A stretch of DNA of 64,000 nucleotides from Heliopora coerulea (lineage: Eukaryota; Cnidaria; Anthozoa; Scleralcyonacea; Helioporidae). Under the pieces are notes generated by a model that was given only the letters and a program-made list of their open reading frames with translations, was not told the DNA's origin and ran no database searches. Positions 23,501-36,835 of the stretch are shown one piece after another (positions within the stretch are counted from its first letter, which is position 1; each line of letters begins with the position of its first letter). A program made the position numbers and the translations under genes. The stretch lies in the NCBI GenBank assembly GCA_030142905.1, contig JASJOG010000105.1:248001-312000 (forward strand). Reading direction: 5' to 3'.

Positions 23501-26500
23501 ACGGACTTCGCTTTTCGGGCTCGGTCCGTACTGTCAAAATTCCGGTGTGATGTTTTCCAGTAATGACCGCGGTCTTGGTCAATAAGAAGTTAGTTGCGCC
23601 TACAGGGTGCACTTAATGGCTCCTCTTACCAAAATTTATTATAGTTCAACGCTGTAAATTCTTATAATTATCAATTCTCCTGGACCACTCCGCTTAACCC
23701 TTTAAGAAGCAGAGTCTCACTTTTCATTAATGTTGTATTTTTCATACTGCAATTGAACTTAAAGCACTTCAGTGTTACCGAAAAAGATAGGAAAGAGCTA
23801 ACCAAAGTTAGTAAAAACGGTTAGTTTTCCTCGAAGGCAGTAAATGATTTGGTTTTTGGATTGAAAAAATGCATTACTGTGTGGTTGAACATATTTTGCT
23901 GATCTGACTGATTCAGACACGTTTTTTAAAGCTAGATGAATTAAGCACAACTCGATATCAATGCTAGTGGTGAGAAACGATAAACCACCACAGTTTTGTT
24001 TTCTTTACATAAATTCTAGTTACTTCCTTGCCTTCTAAATGTGTAAAAACTCTTGACGTCAGAAAATCTACCTTGACTGCAAATTGTAATGCCATACATG
24101 CGAAATGATATTTCGACAATCTTTGTAGTCGTAGGCCAGATAGTCGTAAGAGACACGAAACGAAAGTCATGCAGGGCAAATGAAAGAATTATTTCTACTT
24201 CACTTCACCGCGAAGGAACAGTCTCCATCTTCCAAAATTTATGACTGTAACTAAATTACCATCATGTAATGCAGTAATGGATAATTGTCCATTGCCTTGC
24301 CTTAAATAAATTAACCTGATTCAAATAAACACAACTTATCGCTTATGCTAAAAGACGGTAGGCAAGTGATCGTTAAAATCACGGACGAACTCATAGCATT
24401 GTATATTCCAGTGAAATTAGTATTGACATGCTAATCATACTGTGTATGAAGGGCATTCCATATCGCGGACAGACGACTATTAACACCATTCTACTGTACA
24501 TTAGGGATAAAATTTCACTTGGACAATATATTTCTCTTGCGTAATTGAAATTTTATTATCCCTAAAGTATAGTAGAATGGTGTTAATGGTCGTCTGTTGG
24601 CACTACAGAATGCCTTTTGATGCAAATGGTTGCGTATCTACGCTAGTGAATGTCGATTGAATAAAATGAATGCATTCTTGCGTTAATGAGTTTGAGGTTG
24701 GCGTTAATGATGGTATATTTTCTGGTAATGAACAGCAAAATATAAGATAACAGTAATAAAGATTTTGATGATGTTGGCGATAGACACGGTGATATATGTA
24801 CAAATGTGATTATATAAATATACTTTTATTGTGGTGATTCGACATATATAAATGTTTTTGTATAAATACAGTTTTATGGTGATTGAAAAGCGAGATTTTA
24901 ATTACATTAATTTAACATTCATTACCAGCCACAGTTATTATTGCTAGATAAAAATGTTGGGAGCTACTTTGTTGTAATGTGTTGTAAATTGTACTGATTC
25001 TTATCGATAAAAACTTCTGATGACCATTGATCAAATCTGAAAATCGAGTAATTTCTTGGATATGTCAAGTAAATTCCACAAGGATGTGATTTACGATGCC
25101 TTACGTTATTATTTGAGTCAGGAAAGAGAAATATGCTACAAATTAACACTCAACTTTTTATTTCATCTAGTTTGGACTGAATGAATTACGATTACGCTTC
25201 AGAACTCGGCTGACGAAACATTTACTGTCCAAATATCTAACGTAAGAATATGTCAGGTTTTGTGTTGACGAGAAAACAATGCTCTTTCTTAGTAGGGAAA
25301 GAAATGTACTTGTTTTACGTTGCTCCATTTTGGCAGCTGAAAATAACAGTAACGCTTAAACATTAACTTATACCATTAACAATATTCTTTGAAACATTTA
25401 TTCAGTTTTTCTGTAACTAATTTCTAACTAACCATGAAATATTTCTTACATTTTGATTCAGTAACTTCACATATTATAAAATCAGCAACTTAGATACAAG
25501 AATATCTAATCCAGAGCAACTTTTGACACAGGTAACTACACTCTTCTTGTTCAGATAAACTTTAAGTCATACAGAACGTTGTTGTAAGAGGGAAGATTAC
25601 AATGTGAACAAAACAACAAAAGTTCAGTGGTAGCTTCATTTACTTGCTGAGTATTTTTAATTACTTGATTGGAGGATGTATATATAAATTGATTCATTGG
25701 CAAATAGATTGGTTGTGGGGGGATTGCGTTGATGATTAGTGAGCAAGCGGATTGATAGCTACCAGGTTGAAGTGTGTGTCCGTCGATAGTCAGTTGTCTG
25801 CATGTCTGGTTTTATCAGTTAATCTATTTGCGTGCAGGCTCGTTTGTCGGCTGACTGAGATGTTGGTTGGCAGATTACATAACACTAGTCATTGATATAA
25901 AACAGTGAACTCGATTTCCATATCTGGAATGCTAACTGGCCAACGAAATGTGAAACCAAGATGGCCGCCCATGGAGAGCAATTTTGTACGTCAGTTTCAG
26001 TCCCCTACGCCGGCCTGTACGTCAGTTTTAGTCTCACACGCGCCTTTTTACATTTTCTGAAGATTTCTCTTTGAAAATACACACAAAACATATCTTCAAA
26101 AGATAGACATGAGTTTGAAAATTTCAAACATACTTTGACAAAGTTAAACCCAGCTACCATTTATATATATCGTTAATCTCACAAAATGTAGATATATTTT
26201 GGTTTCATAATATTTCTTCTGGTTCAAAAATACAGTAAGGATACCGCATTTATTTTAAGCTCTGTTTTCATCTACAGGGTGTCCCAAAAAAAACGAAAAC
26301 TATTGAAATCACTTATTGTTAAAATTTGAATGCCCGACGAAAAGCTGAACGTAATGATACGTAAATATTGACAAGGTGGATGTATTAAAATTTAGGTAAG
26401 AAAATCGCCTTGTAAAGTGCGCGATTTTTTGCCCGTGAGAATTTACTTATATCAATCATTGATGCACTCGTGGGGGCCAACAGAGTGCTAAGGCATTCAA

Positions 26501-29500
26501 ATTCTAACAATTAAATTGTTATTGGTGATTTCAATAGTTTTCGTTTTTTTTGGGACACCTTGTATAATGTCTGCTTCTAATTTCTTTTCTAATTCTAATT
26601 CGTCTGATGAATAGTACGTTAAATTTTCAGCCCACTGTGGCAGACCAGATGTCGTGTATTGTACGTGGGAAATTTCCAGCCTTCCCTAGCGAGATCTTGA
26701 GGAGTAGATACTCAATAGCGAGGTTACGGCTAGGAAAAACGAAAACAAAGTTGCCATAAGATTTGACTTAGAGGCGGGAGCTCCGCAAAAAGGGTCAGCC
26801 GTATAAGGAATTCTGGCTCTTTCCCAATAAACACAATCTTAATTGACTGTTCTGGAAACTTGTTGCAAATTTACGTCAGTATTGTTGCAAAGTTGTTCAT
26901 TCAAGCTGATATTTAGGTATCTTCTTCTAAATATTGTTGCTAATGAAACACCAAGTGGAAATCGAATCTGAGTAAGAAATATAAGAGCCCAGAAAATAGC
27001 TTTAAACAACACCACGAAAACATATTATTTTAGGAATATTTAATAACTAACGTTTCGTTACATGTTTCGTAACATCTTCAGAGTGAATAATTACAGAATG
27101 TATCGGCATTTTTATAGCTAGACTGTTTACAAAAATAGAAAGTGACAGGGGGTGGAGCAATAGCGTAAGGTGACATGAAAATAGAGTCAGCGTTAGTCAA
27201 GTGTGAGATCAAGTGAGAGTTCACGAGAAATACGTGCACGCAACAACCCCTTGCCCACCCTTCCAATAACCCTCTCGAGAATCCAAGTAACATTGATAAT
27301 TTTTCAAAATTGTCAACAACACAAATCCTCCTTTCTATAACTCGAAGAGAGTATGTAATACAAAAAAACATCCACGCACAATTTGGCTCCAAATAAACAA
27401 CAATCCAAACTCGAAATTATTGTATATTTAAACTGCTTATAGTCATATTTACGCTTAAAATTTCAATTCTGCTTTATTAAAGCAAAAAGTTCGGTGAGAA
27501 TGACGTTCAACGGCTTGACAAATGATAAGATATTTATCCTTACCATTAAATTATCAAACAATGAATGACTGGATCAATACCCTGAATTAGTTGCAGGCTT
27601 ATGGTAATCAGTATCGTTTTCCAATTACACTTCTCACTCATTTTGCGCTACAGAAAGATTTTTTTTATAAGATGACTAGACTTTCCGTCTTAAAAGAGGA
27701 GCATTCTCATAGGTTATCAAACGGATATCAGCATTACGAACAGGTCATGATTGAATATTTTCTTGACATTTATTCGACTTAAAAAATTGATAAATTATAC
27801 GTTATCTCAAAGTTGGTTACAAATGTCTTTAAGACGTGCTATGATAAGGATTTATGCTAAGTATTCTTCGGGAGGTACAAGACTTTGGTGACGAAGATGA
27901 AACGAATTACGAAACCGACGAAATAAACAAAGAATACATGAAAGAATTCTGCATTTTTATCGCTGACCAATAATCGGAAAATACAAAACGTAAAACAAAA
28001 TACGACAAGTAAAACTTGTGCAACTTTTGTCGAAAGAAGAACAAGAAGAGGGAAGTAAAAGACGTACTTTTTCCACGGTAAAACATCGATGAAAAAAGAA
28101 AAATGACGTACAAACCCGCAACTCATGCTTATTTTTAACTAAGCATTCAGTGGCACCTCAACACAAAGGGTTCAACGCTAAATTTACACAAAGACAACTT
28201 TAAACTTTCTTAAGAGGTTTTAAAATCCTGATAAAAGCATTACTGGTCAAATATGGTAAACGTCATCATGCACAAATCACTCTTGAAGTGAGAAAGACTG
28301 AAGCGGACAACTGTTTTGCCGAAGGGTAATTTGGTGACCAAAAACAAGTAGCTTTGCAGCGAGCTACCTGGTGGCTGTTTACCTTGAATTTTTGTTCAAG
28401 CCAAAATATATCCTAACGTCTTCAGTGAGGCGACATTTCACAGGGAAAAAATACTGATTGAGGCGGTGAAATCTTTGTGTGGAAAGCGGAGAAGGCATCC
28501 AAAGACTGTCATGGCCTGGACAGCTCTTCTGGACGATGAGTGTGCTATCCCACTTCTCAAACAATTGACCATGAACGCTGTCCGGTTAAATACTGAAAAA
28601 TGTTCAAAAGTAATCGCCCTACAGAGATGAATGAACCAGAATCCTTATTCTACTGTACCGATAAACACTAGCAAAATCCAGGCGATAGTATTTGGTACAA
28701 GAAGTCTCCCTTAGGGAAGAATGAAGTCGGGAAGCTACTTTTGAAAGCTGCTCAAAACAATTTTGTTCACAGAACTTGTATTTCAAAGCTACTCGATTCA
28801 GACGTACCTGTGATTGTGTAGCTCAGATAAGTGGTTACCAGAACGTGAAAAATCCCAATATTTATACAAATAGGCATCTATTCAACTTCAGCGAAGAATG
28901 TCATTTTATAATACATTTAGTCGCTTATCAAATGTCCTGACAGCAAGCGAGTTCCCTTACGTCTTTTGTTTATATAAATCAGAAAGAACCAAGACAAAGC
29001 GTTGCTGCAAAAAGTGAACAGTCGGCAAATGCATATTCCAAGGAGCTAACTTTGAGAACTGCTCTTTCAAGTCATAAATTGTCCAGTTGCTGAGGTGGCC
29101 CTCAAAAGCAAAACCAGCCACAAGCACCAAGAAAGCCATTTCGTTTGCTGGTCTCAAATCATTTACAGGCTTCAATGTTCAAATAATGTAAACAACTTGC
29201 GTGAGATCCATACACGGTTAAAAAGAATGAGACCAAATCGATTTGCTTGAAGTATGGTTTGGTCAACAAAATACCAGTCCCTGAGCTTGCACACGGCATT
29301 TTTGAGTGACCGGAATCCATGGATATATATATGTTTTCAGGGTGTCCCAAAAAGATGTATACACGCTTTGAATGATTATAACTCACTCAAACTTTCTTTC
29401 GAATGCCACGCATTTGCGAGCTATTTGGAGATGAGGAGTTTTATTTCCAGCACCTCCCCACTACCATCGTGATGTGAGAGCCCATCTTACGAAAATCTGT

Positions 29501-32500
29501 GAACAGATGGATTGGGCGAAGAGATAGCATTGAATTCCCCGTACGTTCACGAGACCTCACACCTCTGGACTTTATTTTACGTGATAAGTCAAAGATAAGG
29601 TTTATAGCACAAAACCTGCAATAATCAATGAGTCGAGAGCAGCAATTGAAAGAGAGTGCACCCAAATACCAAATGAAATGATCATTTTTCGTAATGTTTG
29701 CAATTCCATCTGTCCGCGTTATCAGCAGTGCCTGGACCAGAACGGTCATCAGTTCGAACACCTGCGATACTCAAAAACTTCTACACTTGTCTTCTTTAAC
29801 TTGAGTTATAAAACTTAGATATATCTTAATTAACATTGTATTTATAATCATTCAAAGTGTGTATACATTTTTTTGGGACACCCTGTATAAAGAAACATAG
29901 ATACACAATACGAAAATTTTTCTCCCTAGTTACCACGCATGTAACAGAACTCCACGCACGTCGAGATTAGTACCCTCGCACCGCGCTTCGCGCGGTGGGC
30001 GAGGGGATGAATAGAGAGAATAGATAATTAAAAAAGGGCTAATGGAAATGAGCGGATGTTTCCGTTAAGAGGTTTTATTTCAGAAATTAATAAGCTTTCA
30101 CGTTTGAGGGGGCATCAAATTGGTTGGAAGCGGAAGACACAATTTTACAATCATCAAAGGAAACATCATGGTCAGTTTATTTTTTATGTGCGGAAATGGT
30201 GGATTGTGCTGATTGGGAAGCGGCTTTTTCCGTGTAGACTGAGATTCCCATATGCTCGGATATCCTAATGTGTAGTAAACGGGATGTTTGTCCCAAATAC
30301 GATGCCTGGCAGCATCAACACGTAAATTTATGCACTACACAAGATCTCATTTTAATGGGTAAGCGCTCTTTGAACACGAAAAAATTTGAGAGACGACAAA
30401 TGGGCTGAAAGACAACGCGGAGTTGGATATGTGGATAAGCCGATGATAGCGATTTTGTGGCTTGATGATGGATTTGTAAACCATGATCTCCCGTGAAAGG
30501 CAGGACTAATTGAATTAACAATTTAGGCGCCGTGTGAGGCTTTATTGGGGGCCGGGAAACTTTAGTTAAAAAGGTTTTAAAACATAAGTTTAAAAAACCC
30601 TCAGGGTATCGATTTTGTTATAGTAGGTTTTTAAGTCTCTCGACTTCATTCAGAAAAATGGCGTACGAAGACGGAATACTATAAGAACGAAATAACATGG
30701 TGTGAATAAGGCCTCTTTTAAAAATGTGAGGCAGGAAACTTTCAAAATTAGTAAATAATCCGGTTAACGTTGGTTTTCGGTAAATAGAGGTAACAAAAGT
30801 GCTATCTCCGTGTTTTCGACTCCATGTTTTCCATGTTACCATTTTTATAGCTAGACTATTTGGTAACATGGAAAGCACGGAGTCGGAGTCCCGGAGTATG
30901 GAAAACATGGAATATGGAAAACCGGAGTCTGATGTATATTGTTGACGGCCATTTCGAATATTTGAATATATAATGACCTTAGTATACTAGCGTAAATAAA
31001 CGAACGAATTTATGGTTATTTGTCTTAAATATCAACACTTTTTGAATAAAATCAACTTACCTAGTGTAAATGATGTCTTTTCTCGTGTCGTGTTACTTGT
31101 TGAGCCGATTTGAAGTGATTTACGGCGACTTTCTTCGGCCGTGGTTTGACACGGAGTCTGACGTATATAATTGTCAACCACGACCAATTTCCCTCTTTGT
31201 CCCCAAGATCTTCTGGATTTAAACTGAATGATATCAGAGGGCAAGCTTGTTTTCTTTTTCACTGTAATCTTCAGAGCAGAAAACATGTTTGACGGAGAAA
31301 CAGACTCCATGTTTTCCACATTCCACACTGTCGCTGTAATTGTCAGCGACAGTGTGGAATGTGGAACACGACACGACACGAGAAAAGACATCATTTACAC
31401 AAGGTAAGTTGATTTTATTCAAAAAGTATTGATATTTAAGACAAATAACCGCAAATTCGTTCGTTTATTTACGCTAGTATACTAAGGTTATTATATATTC
31501 AAATATTCAAAATGGCCGTCAACAATATATGTCAGACTCCGTGTTTTCCATACTCCGTGTTTTCCATACTCCATATTTTCCATACTTCGAGACTCCGACT
31601 TCGTGTTTTCCATGTTACCTCTAAAAATGCCAATACGCTCTTTAATTATTCACTCTGAAGATGTTACGAAACATATAACGAAACGTTAGTTATTAAATAT
31701 TCCTAAAATAGTATGTTTCCTTGATGTTGTTTAAAGGTATTTTTTTGTTACTGTTTGCCCACACAAGTATGAAATTCTAGAAAACTCCTTCAAATCTGAA
31801 GACAACAGCCTGCTGCAAGCACATTTTGGTCACAAGCTGTGAGATTTTACTTGAGTACATTACGTCTTTACTAAACGCCGCGGCTCTTCTTGCTCGATTA
31901 CGTTAATGAAAGCTGAATAAAAGCCGTGAAACTATGAAAAGAGAAGGCATATCTAACTATAGACATTATGTTTTATAGGATGTTGAGAAATTTTGCAGTG
32001 GCTTAGTTGATTTATATTCCAATCTGAGTAAGGTGAGGTGTGCTAAGTCGTCCTGTTTATTGTCCTGTAAGTTATGTAATTTTTGAGCGTGTAATAATCC
32101 TGTACTGTAGTAATGCTGCTCGTTTCATGTTGTTACTTTCGCCACGGCTATATTTTATTTATCGCAATTGACTACTTTCTCATCTCCCATGATACAATCC
32201 GTTTTGAGGAATTCTTTATATGAAAACAGAGGGTTTTCAGTTCATCTTTCATTCTCTTTGGAAAATTTGGGAAAGAGATACCTCTCAAAACGAACAGTGT
32301 TAGAGAAGATATAAATGTAGTCAACAACTACTTAACTACGATTGCTGTATTTCAAAGTATTTATCGATTGTAAGAGAATACTTTTTAAATTTGTTAAGCA
32401 GTTCCAATTCCAGATTTAGTCTGAGTCAGTTTTATCCTTGCCATCATTCAAAATTCGTTACATCTAAATTTCCTTTCCACGAAAGGCAAGGGTCAATGAG

Positions 32501-33560
32501 GAAAAAGGCAACAAATGTATACAATGTGACACATATTTAAAGTAAAAAACAATGACATCAAGAAAAACAATGACATCTTGAAAACCCAAGATATGAGTTA
32601 AAACAAGACGACGAATGATTGCGGTGATATTTCGACTTTATTCCAAAGTCATTGTCAAATCGAAATGAAATTACAAGCAAGCAATGTGATTTTTATAGTT
32701 ACAACGATGACATCATCAACTGGAATGCAGAGGACACACGTGAATGATTATAAAGCTATCACTAATGACTGTCAACACTTATAAGAACTAACACTATTTC
32801 CTTAATATATTTCTTTAGCCAACTTTACTCTACATGATTATATTTCCTTTTATGATCGTTAGTAACTCATTTTCACTTCATATATTGTCAAAAATTTCAA
32901 TTTTTGTTCCAACCAACCAACGCTTTTTTAGATTTCCCCCCGTGAGCGAGCAATACGGAAAATATCCGACCGTTTATGAACCAATCAAAATGCAGGATTT
33001 CCCGCATTCGGACAGCTCGCTGCCACCGCCATTTAATAATCCCTCATCTCTGCTTTTTTCTCAATAATAATAATAATAATAAATTCTTTATTTATACTGT
33101 TAAAAAAATCCCATCAGCATAAAAGCTGGTATTAACGAGGAAGTTCAGAGGAAGTAATTTTTCTGATAAAATCGAATAAAAAAATGGGGAAAAAAAGAAA
33201 CATTTGCAAACTTTCGAGAGTGGATTGTCTCTTTCTTTTCATATGTTACTTAACAAACAAAAAATAGCTCGAGTGTTTCTCTGCTGCGATCGAAAAATGA
33301 ATGACGTCATTTCAACCAGAAATATATCTTTAACGCTGACAGCATTTTCTTTTTCACAGCCTGTCTTGGACATCATGCTGTACGCTTACAAGCTGACTGG
33401 TACAATTGGCCCACAGGTATCAATAGATACTAACGGAAGATTATGCTCATTTGAAGTTGTTTCTGTTGGGAGTTTCACGTTGTTACACGATCATCAAGTT
33501 GCCTGGAGCTCATGTAACAACATGTAACTCCAAGTGGCAGCAGCAAGTCTCTTCACCTAC

Positions 33561-33609
<49 letters not shown>

Positions 33610-33953
33610 TACAGACGGAACCGTTTCGGCCTACTGGGCCTCATCAGTGTAGTGCTGACGAGCAGGATGGAGAAGCCTACATTATATAGGCAACTCAAAT
33701 GTTCCACACTTGTGGTACATCTAAGCCATGCCAGATTGCTCTAACTAGAGACTAGTGAGCGTGCGCAAATTCGCTAGCGGCATGACTCATCCTGTAGAGG
33801 GCTCAATATGAACCAAGAGGCCATATAAATATATATATGTATATATACATAACAGTTACTTACATAAACAGTTCTCTGAAGATCGTCCTCTCAGTGGCGT
33901 GAAACTCTGAGTAACAACAAACAGTTTTAAGTTTTTATATATATATATATATC

Positions 33954-34011
<58 letters not shown>

Positions 34012-35627
34012 AAAAGTGAGGACCAGGAAGGTTGCAGTGTTGGTTTGAGAATGGAGAGCGCTCAATACCATACCAGTAGAGGGAATAAAGAAGTAAAATA
34101 GACAAAATTTTTTTCTTTCGCTACTCTGAGTTTCACGCGCTCAGGCGATCATCAGGCAACTGTTGCCTGATGTTGTTGTTGATTTATATATATATATATA
34201 TAAAGGGCAGCGCCTCGAAACGTGATAAAAAATGGTTTAACTGTTCCTTTTACTTCTTCATTATTATGCTGTTTGGTAAAAGAAACAACCGAAGATACAC
34301 AAGGAAAACACAGACCAACCCCACAAGAAAAGAGAGCCACCCTTAGTGTGGCAAAAGGAAGGAACAATATGCAATAGTATATTAACCACTCATATCAACT
34401 TGTTGCACAAACGTTTTCGCTTTATTAGCTCTTCAGGTGCAAAGGATTTACTGAGTGGTATCTGGTATTTATATTTACAAGTTTGAATTAATTAACGTCT
34501 TATTATTTGTTATGGTAATTATGTGAATAGCGTAGTAATGAGTCATCTAATATTTACATAGTTTATTATCATAAATAGGTAACAAACAAGTGCTAATTAA
34601 AGGTCAAATTAGTATTTAAATCTGGCTGAAGTATATTTATGATTTCTAGTTCTTTTCTTTCCCTGAATAGTCGGGTGGAATTTTCACATTGGTATATAGG
34701 CATAATATTGAAATGTCCATTACTGCATTTCGCTATATGTTTACTGATGTTTAAGCGTCGATATTCTTTGTGCTTAATTTGCTCCTCGTGAAGGGTAACT
34801 CTTTTTCGCAAATTTTTAGTTTGACCCACGTAAAAACTTTCGTATTTTGGACAAATTATTACATAAATAACGTTTTTAGACTTGCAGTCCATCGCAGTTT
34901 TTATTTGCCAATGTTTTCCGTTTTTAAGTGTTAATGAATTTCTGGTAATCATGATATCGCATGTGCCGCATCTCGATTCATGACATCTTGATATACTTGT
35001 AGTAGGTTTCTCCGAGGTAAAGTGTGCTTTAGTCAAGTGCTGTTTTAAGTTCTTTGGCTGGCGTCGGCTGATGATCAAGTTTGTTTTGTCCAGTATGAGC
35101 TTCATTTTATGTTTGCGGAAAAGAATTACCCTTCACAAGGAGCAAATTAAGCACAAAGAATATCGACACTTAGACTTCAATGAACACATAGCGAAATGCA
35201 GTAATGGACATTTCAATATTATGCCTATATACCAATGTGAAAATTCCACCCGACTATTCAGGGAAAGAAAAGAACTAGAAATCATAAATATACTTCAGCC
35301 AGATTTAAATACTAATTTGACCTTTAATTAGCACTTGTTTGTTACCTATTTATGATAATAAACTATGTAAATATTAGATGACTCATTACTACGCTATTCA
35401 CATAATTACCATAACAAATAATAAGACGTTAATTAATTTAAACTTGTAAATATAAATACCAGATACCACTCAGTAAATCCTTTGCACCTGAAGAGCTAAT
35501 AAAGCGAAAACGTTTGTGCAACAAGTTGATATGAGTGGTTAATATACTATTGCATATTGTTCCTTCCTTTTGCCACACTAAACCTTTTAACTATATTTTT
35601 ACTTGGGTTTACAATTAAAAGAATTAG

Positions 35628-35684
<57 letters not shown>

Positions 35685-36534
35685 TATACACACGTATTGA
35701 TTGCTTAACCGATTATGAAGTCTGTACGAGAAAGTGTTTGCCGGAGGTTTTCCTACAGAACCAGCGATGAACAAGCGAGGTCTGTGAGGAAAAAAATCGA
35801 GGGAAAATACTCTCCCGTACAGACCGGCCAAACGACGTGAATAAGGACTTTATCATATGGCTTTTGGTTCTTTTATCGTTTTTAACGAACTTTGCCGTTC
35901 GTCTGTCAGCAGTTCATGTTCACTTGCTTGTTTTTACCAATTGCTTCATGTTTTTTGGAATCAATCCATCTAGTTTTCCGTTTAGAATTACTGTGGAGAA
36001 GATTTAACCATATTTTTGGTAGTTTGTTTTGGTAAATCTTTTGTAAAACCTACCTGAATCTGGTGTGTTTGTCTTCAAATCAGCTCGGAAATTTTCCCGC
36101 CAAAATATGCCGGTCTACACGAAAAACTTATTGCACGGCTAGGCAGCCAAACAATATACGTCATTTTGGTACAGACCGGATAACGAGTTCAGCCATATAA
36201 TGAATATATGTATAACGTAGGTTAAGAGCTTTGTAAATATATATGTAATGTTTAAAAACCGACCAGGAGTACTTTATCGGAATTTAAAACAAGAGGCGAT
36301 GGCCGAATGTTTTAGATCCGATAAAAACGGTACTGCGAAGTTTTTACATGTCTGCTAAAGTGAACCCCCTAATACGCTAATTCGCAGAGAAAGTTTTAAA
36401 GTTTATGTTTTAAAATCCCCCCAAAATTAATTTCTTCACATATAAAGTCACATGTGTTTTCATCACATATAAAGACACGACACGGTTATGATTTTCTTTG
36501 TGTTTTACTCGTGAATTCTTAACGAATTTTAGAA

Positions 36535-36579
<45 letters not shown>

Positions 36580-36794
36580 ATATCATCAAGAGCCCGCTCA
36601 ACATAAAGCTTAAAACATCATATAATCATCATACAAACTTTATTTAAAAAAGAAGAAGAAACAACTACGTTTCGGGGACCGGCCCCTTCTTCAGCAGCTC
36701 ACAGTTAAAGAATAGAGTCCTTATATACCTATATATATGTATATGTATATATGTATATGTATATATATATATATGAAATATACATATATATATA

Positions 36795-36835
<41 letters not shown>

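Larger units (their letters stand above)
22887..25461. other. Intron region that should hold one unseen ABCD3 exon
   Basis: Between LSIVNNLLK and the TYYK exon the family has about 24 more residues, so an exon starting in phase 0 and ending two bases into a codon is expected here; I could not find it. Recognised content: a stretch related to repeat R2 (23165-23570) and a TIR/fold-back repeat (24420-24757). The 24-kb minus openings (23964-24179, 24603-24803) look incidental. Confidence 0.5.
34343..35581. mobile_element. PLE 3, head-to-head inverted pair
   Basis: Left copy on the minus strand, right copy on the plus strand. Arms 34343-34810 and 35114-35581 mirror each other about 34962 (ORF ends 34593 and 35331, ribozymes 34403 and 35521 have equal sums); some substitutions separate them. 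The 303-bp centre exists only once, as the more 5' part of the left copy. Each arm runs endonuclease, pLTR with hammerhead, outward. Confidence 0.85.

Noticed and set aside
24603..25149. Minus-strand ORFs in the intron
   Set aside because: Lie in repeat R3 or lack any domain, splice borders or conserved copy.
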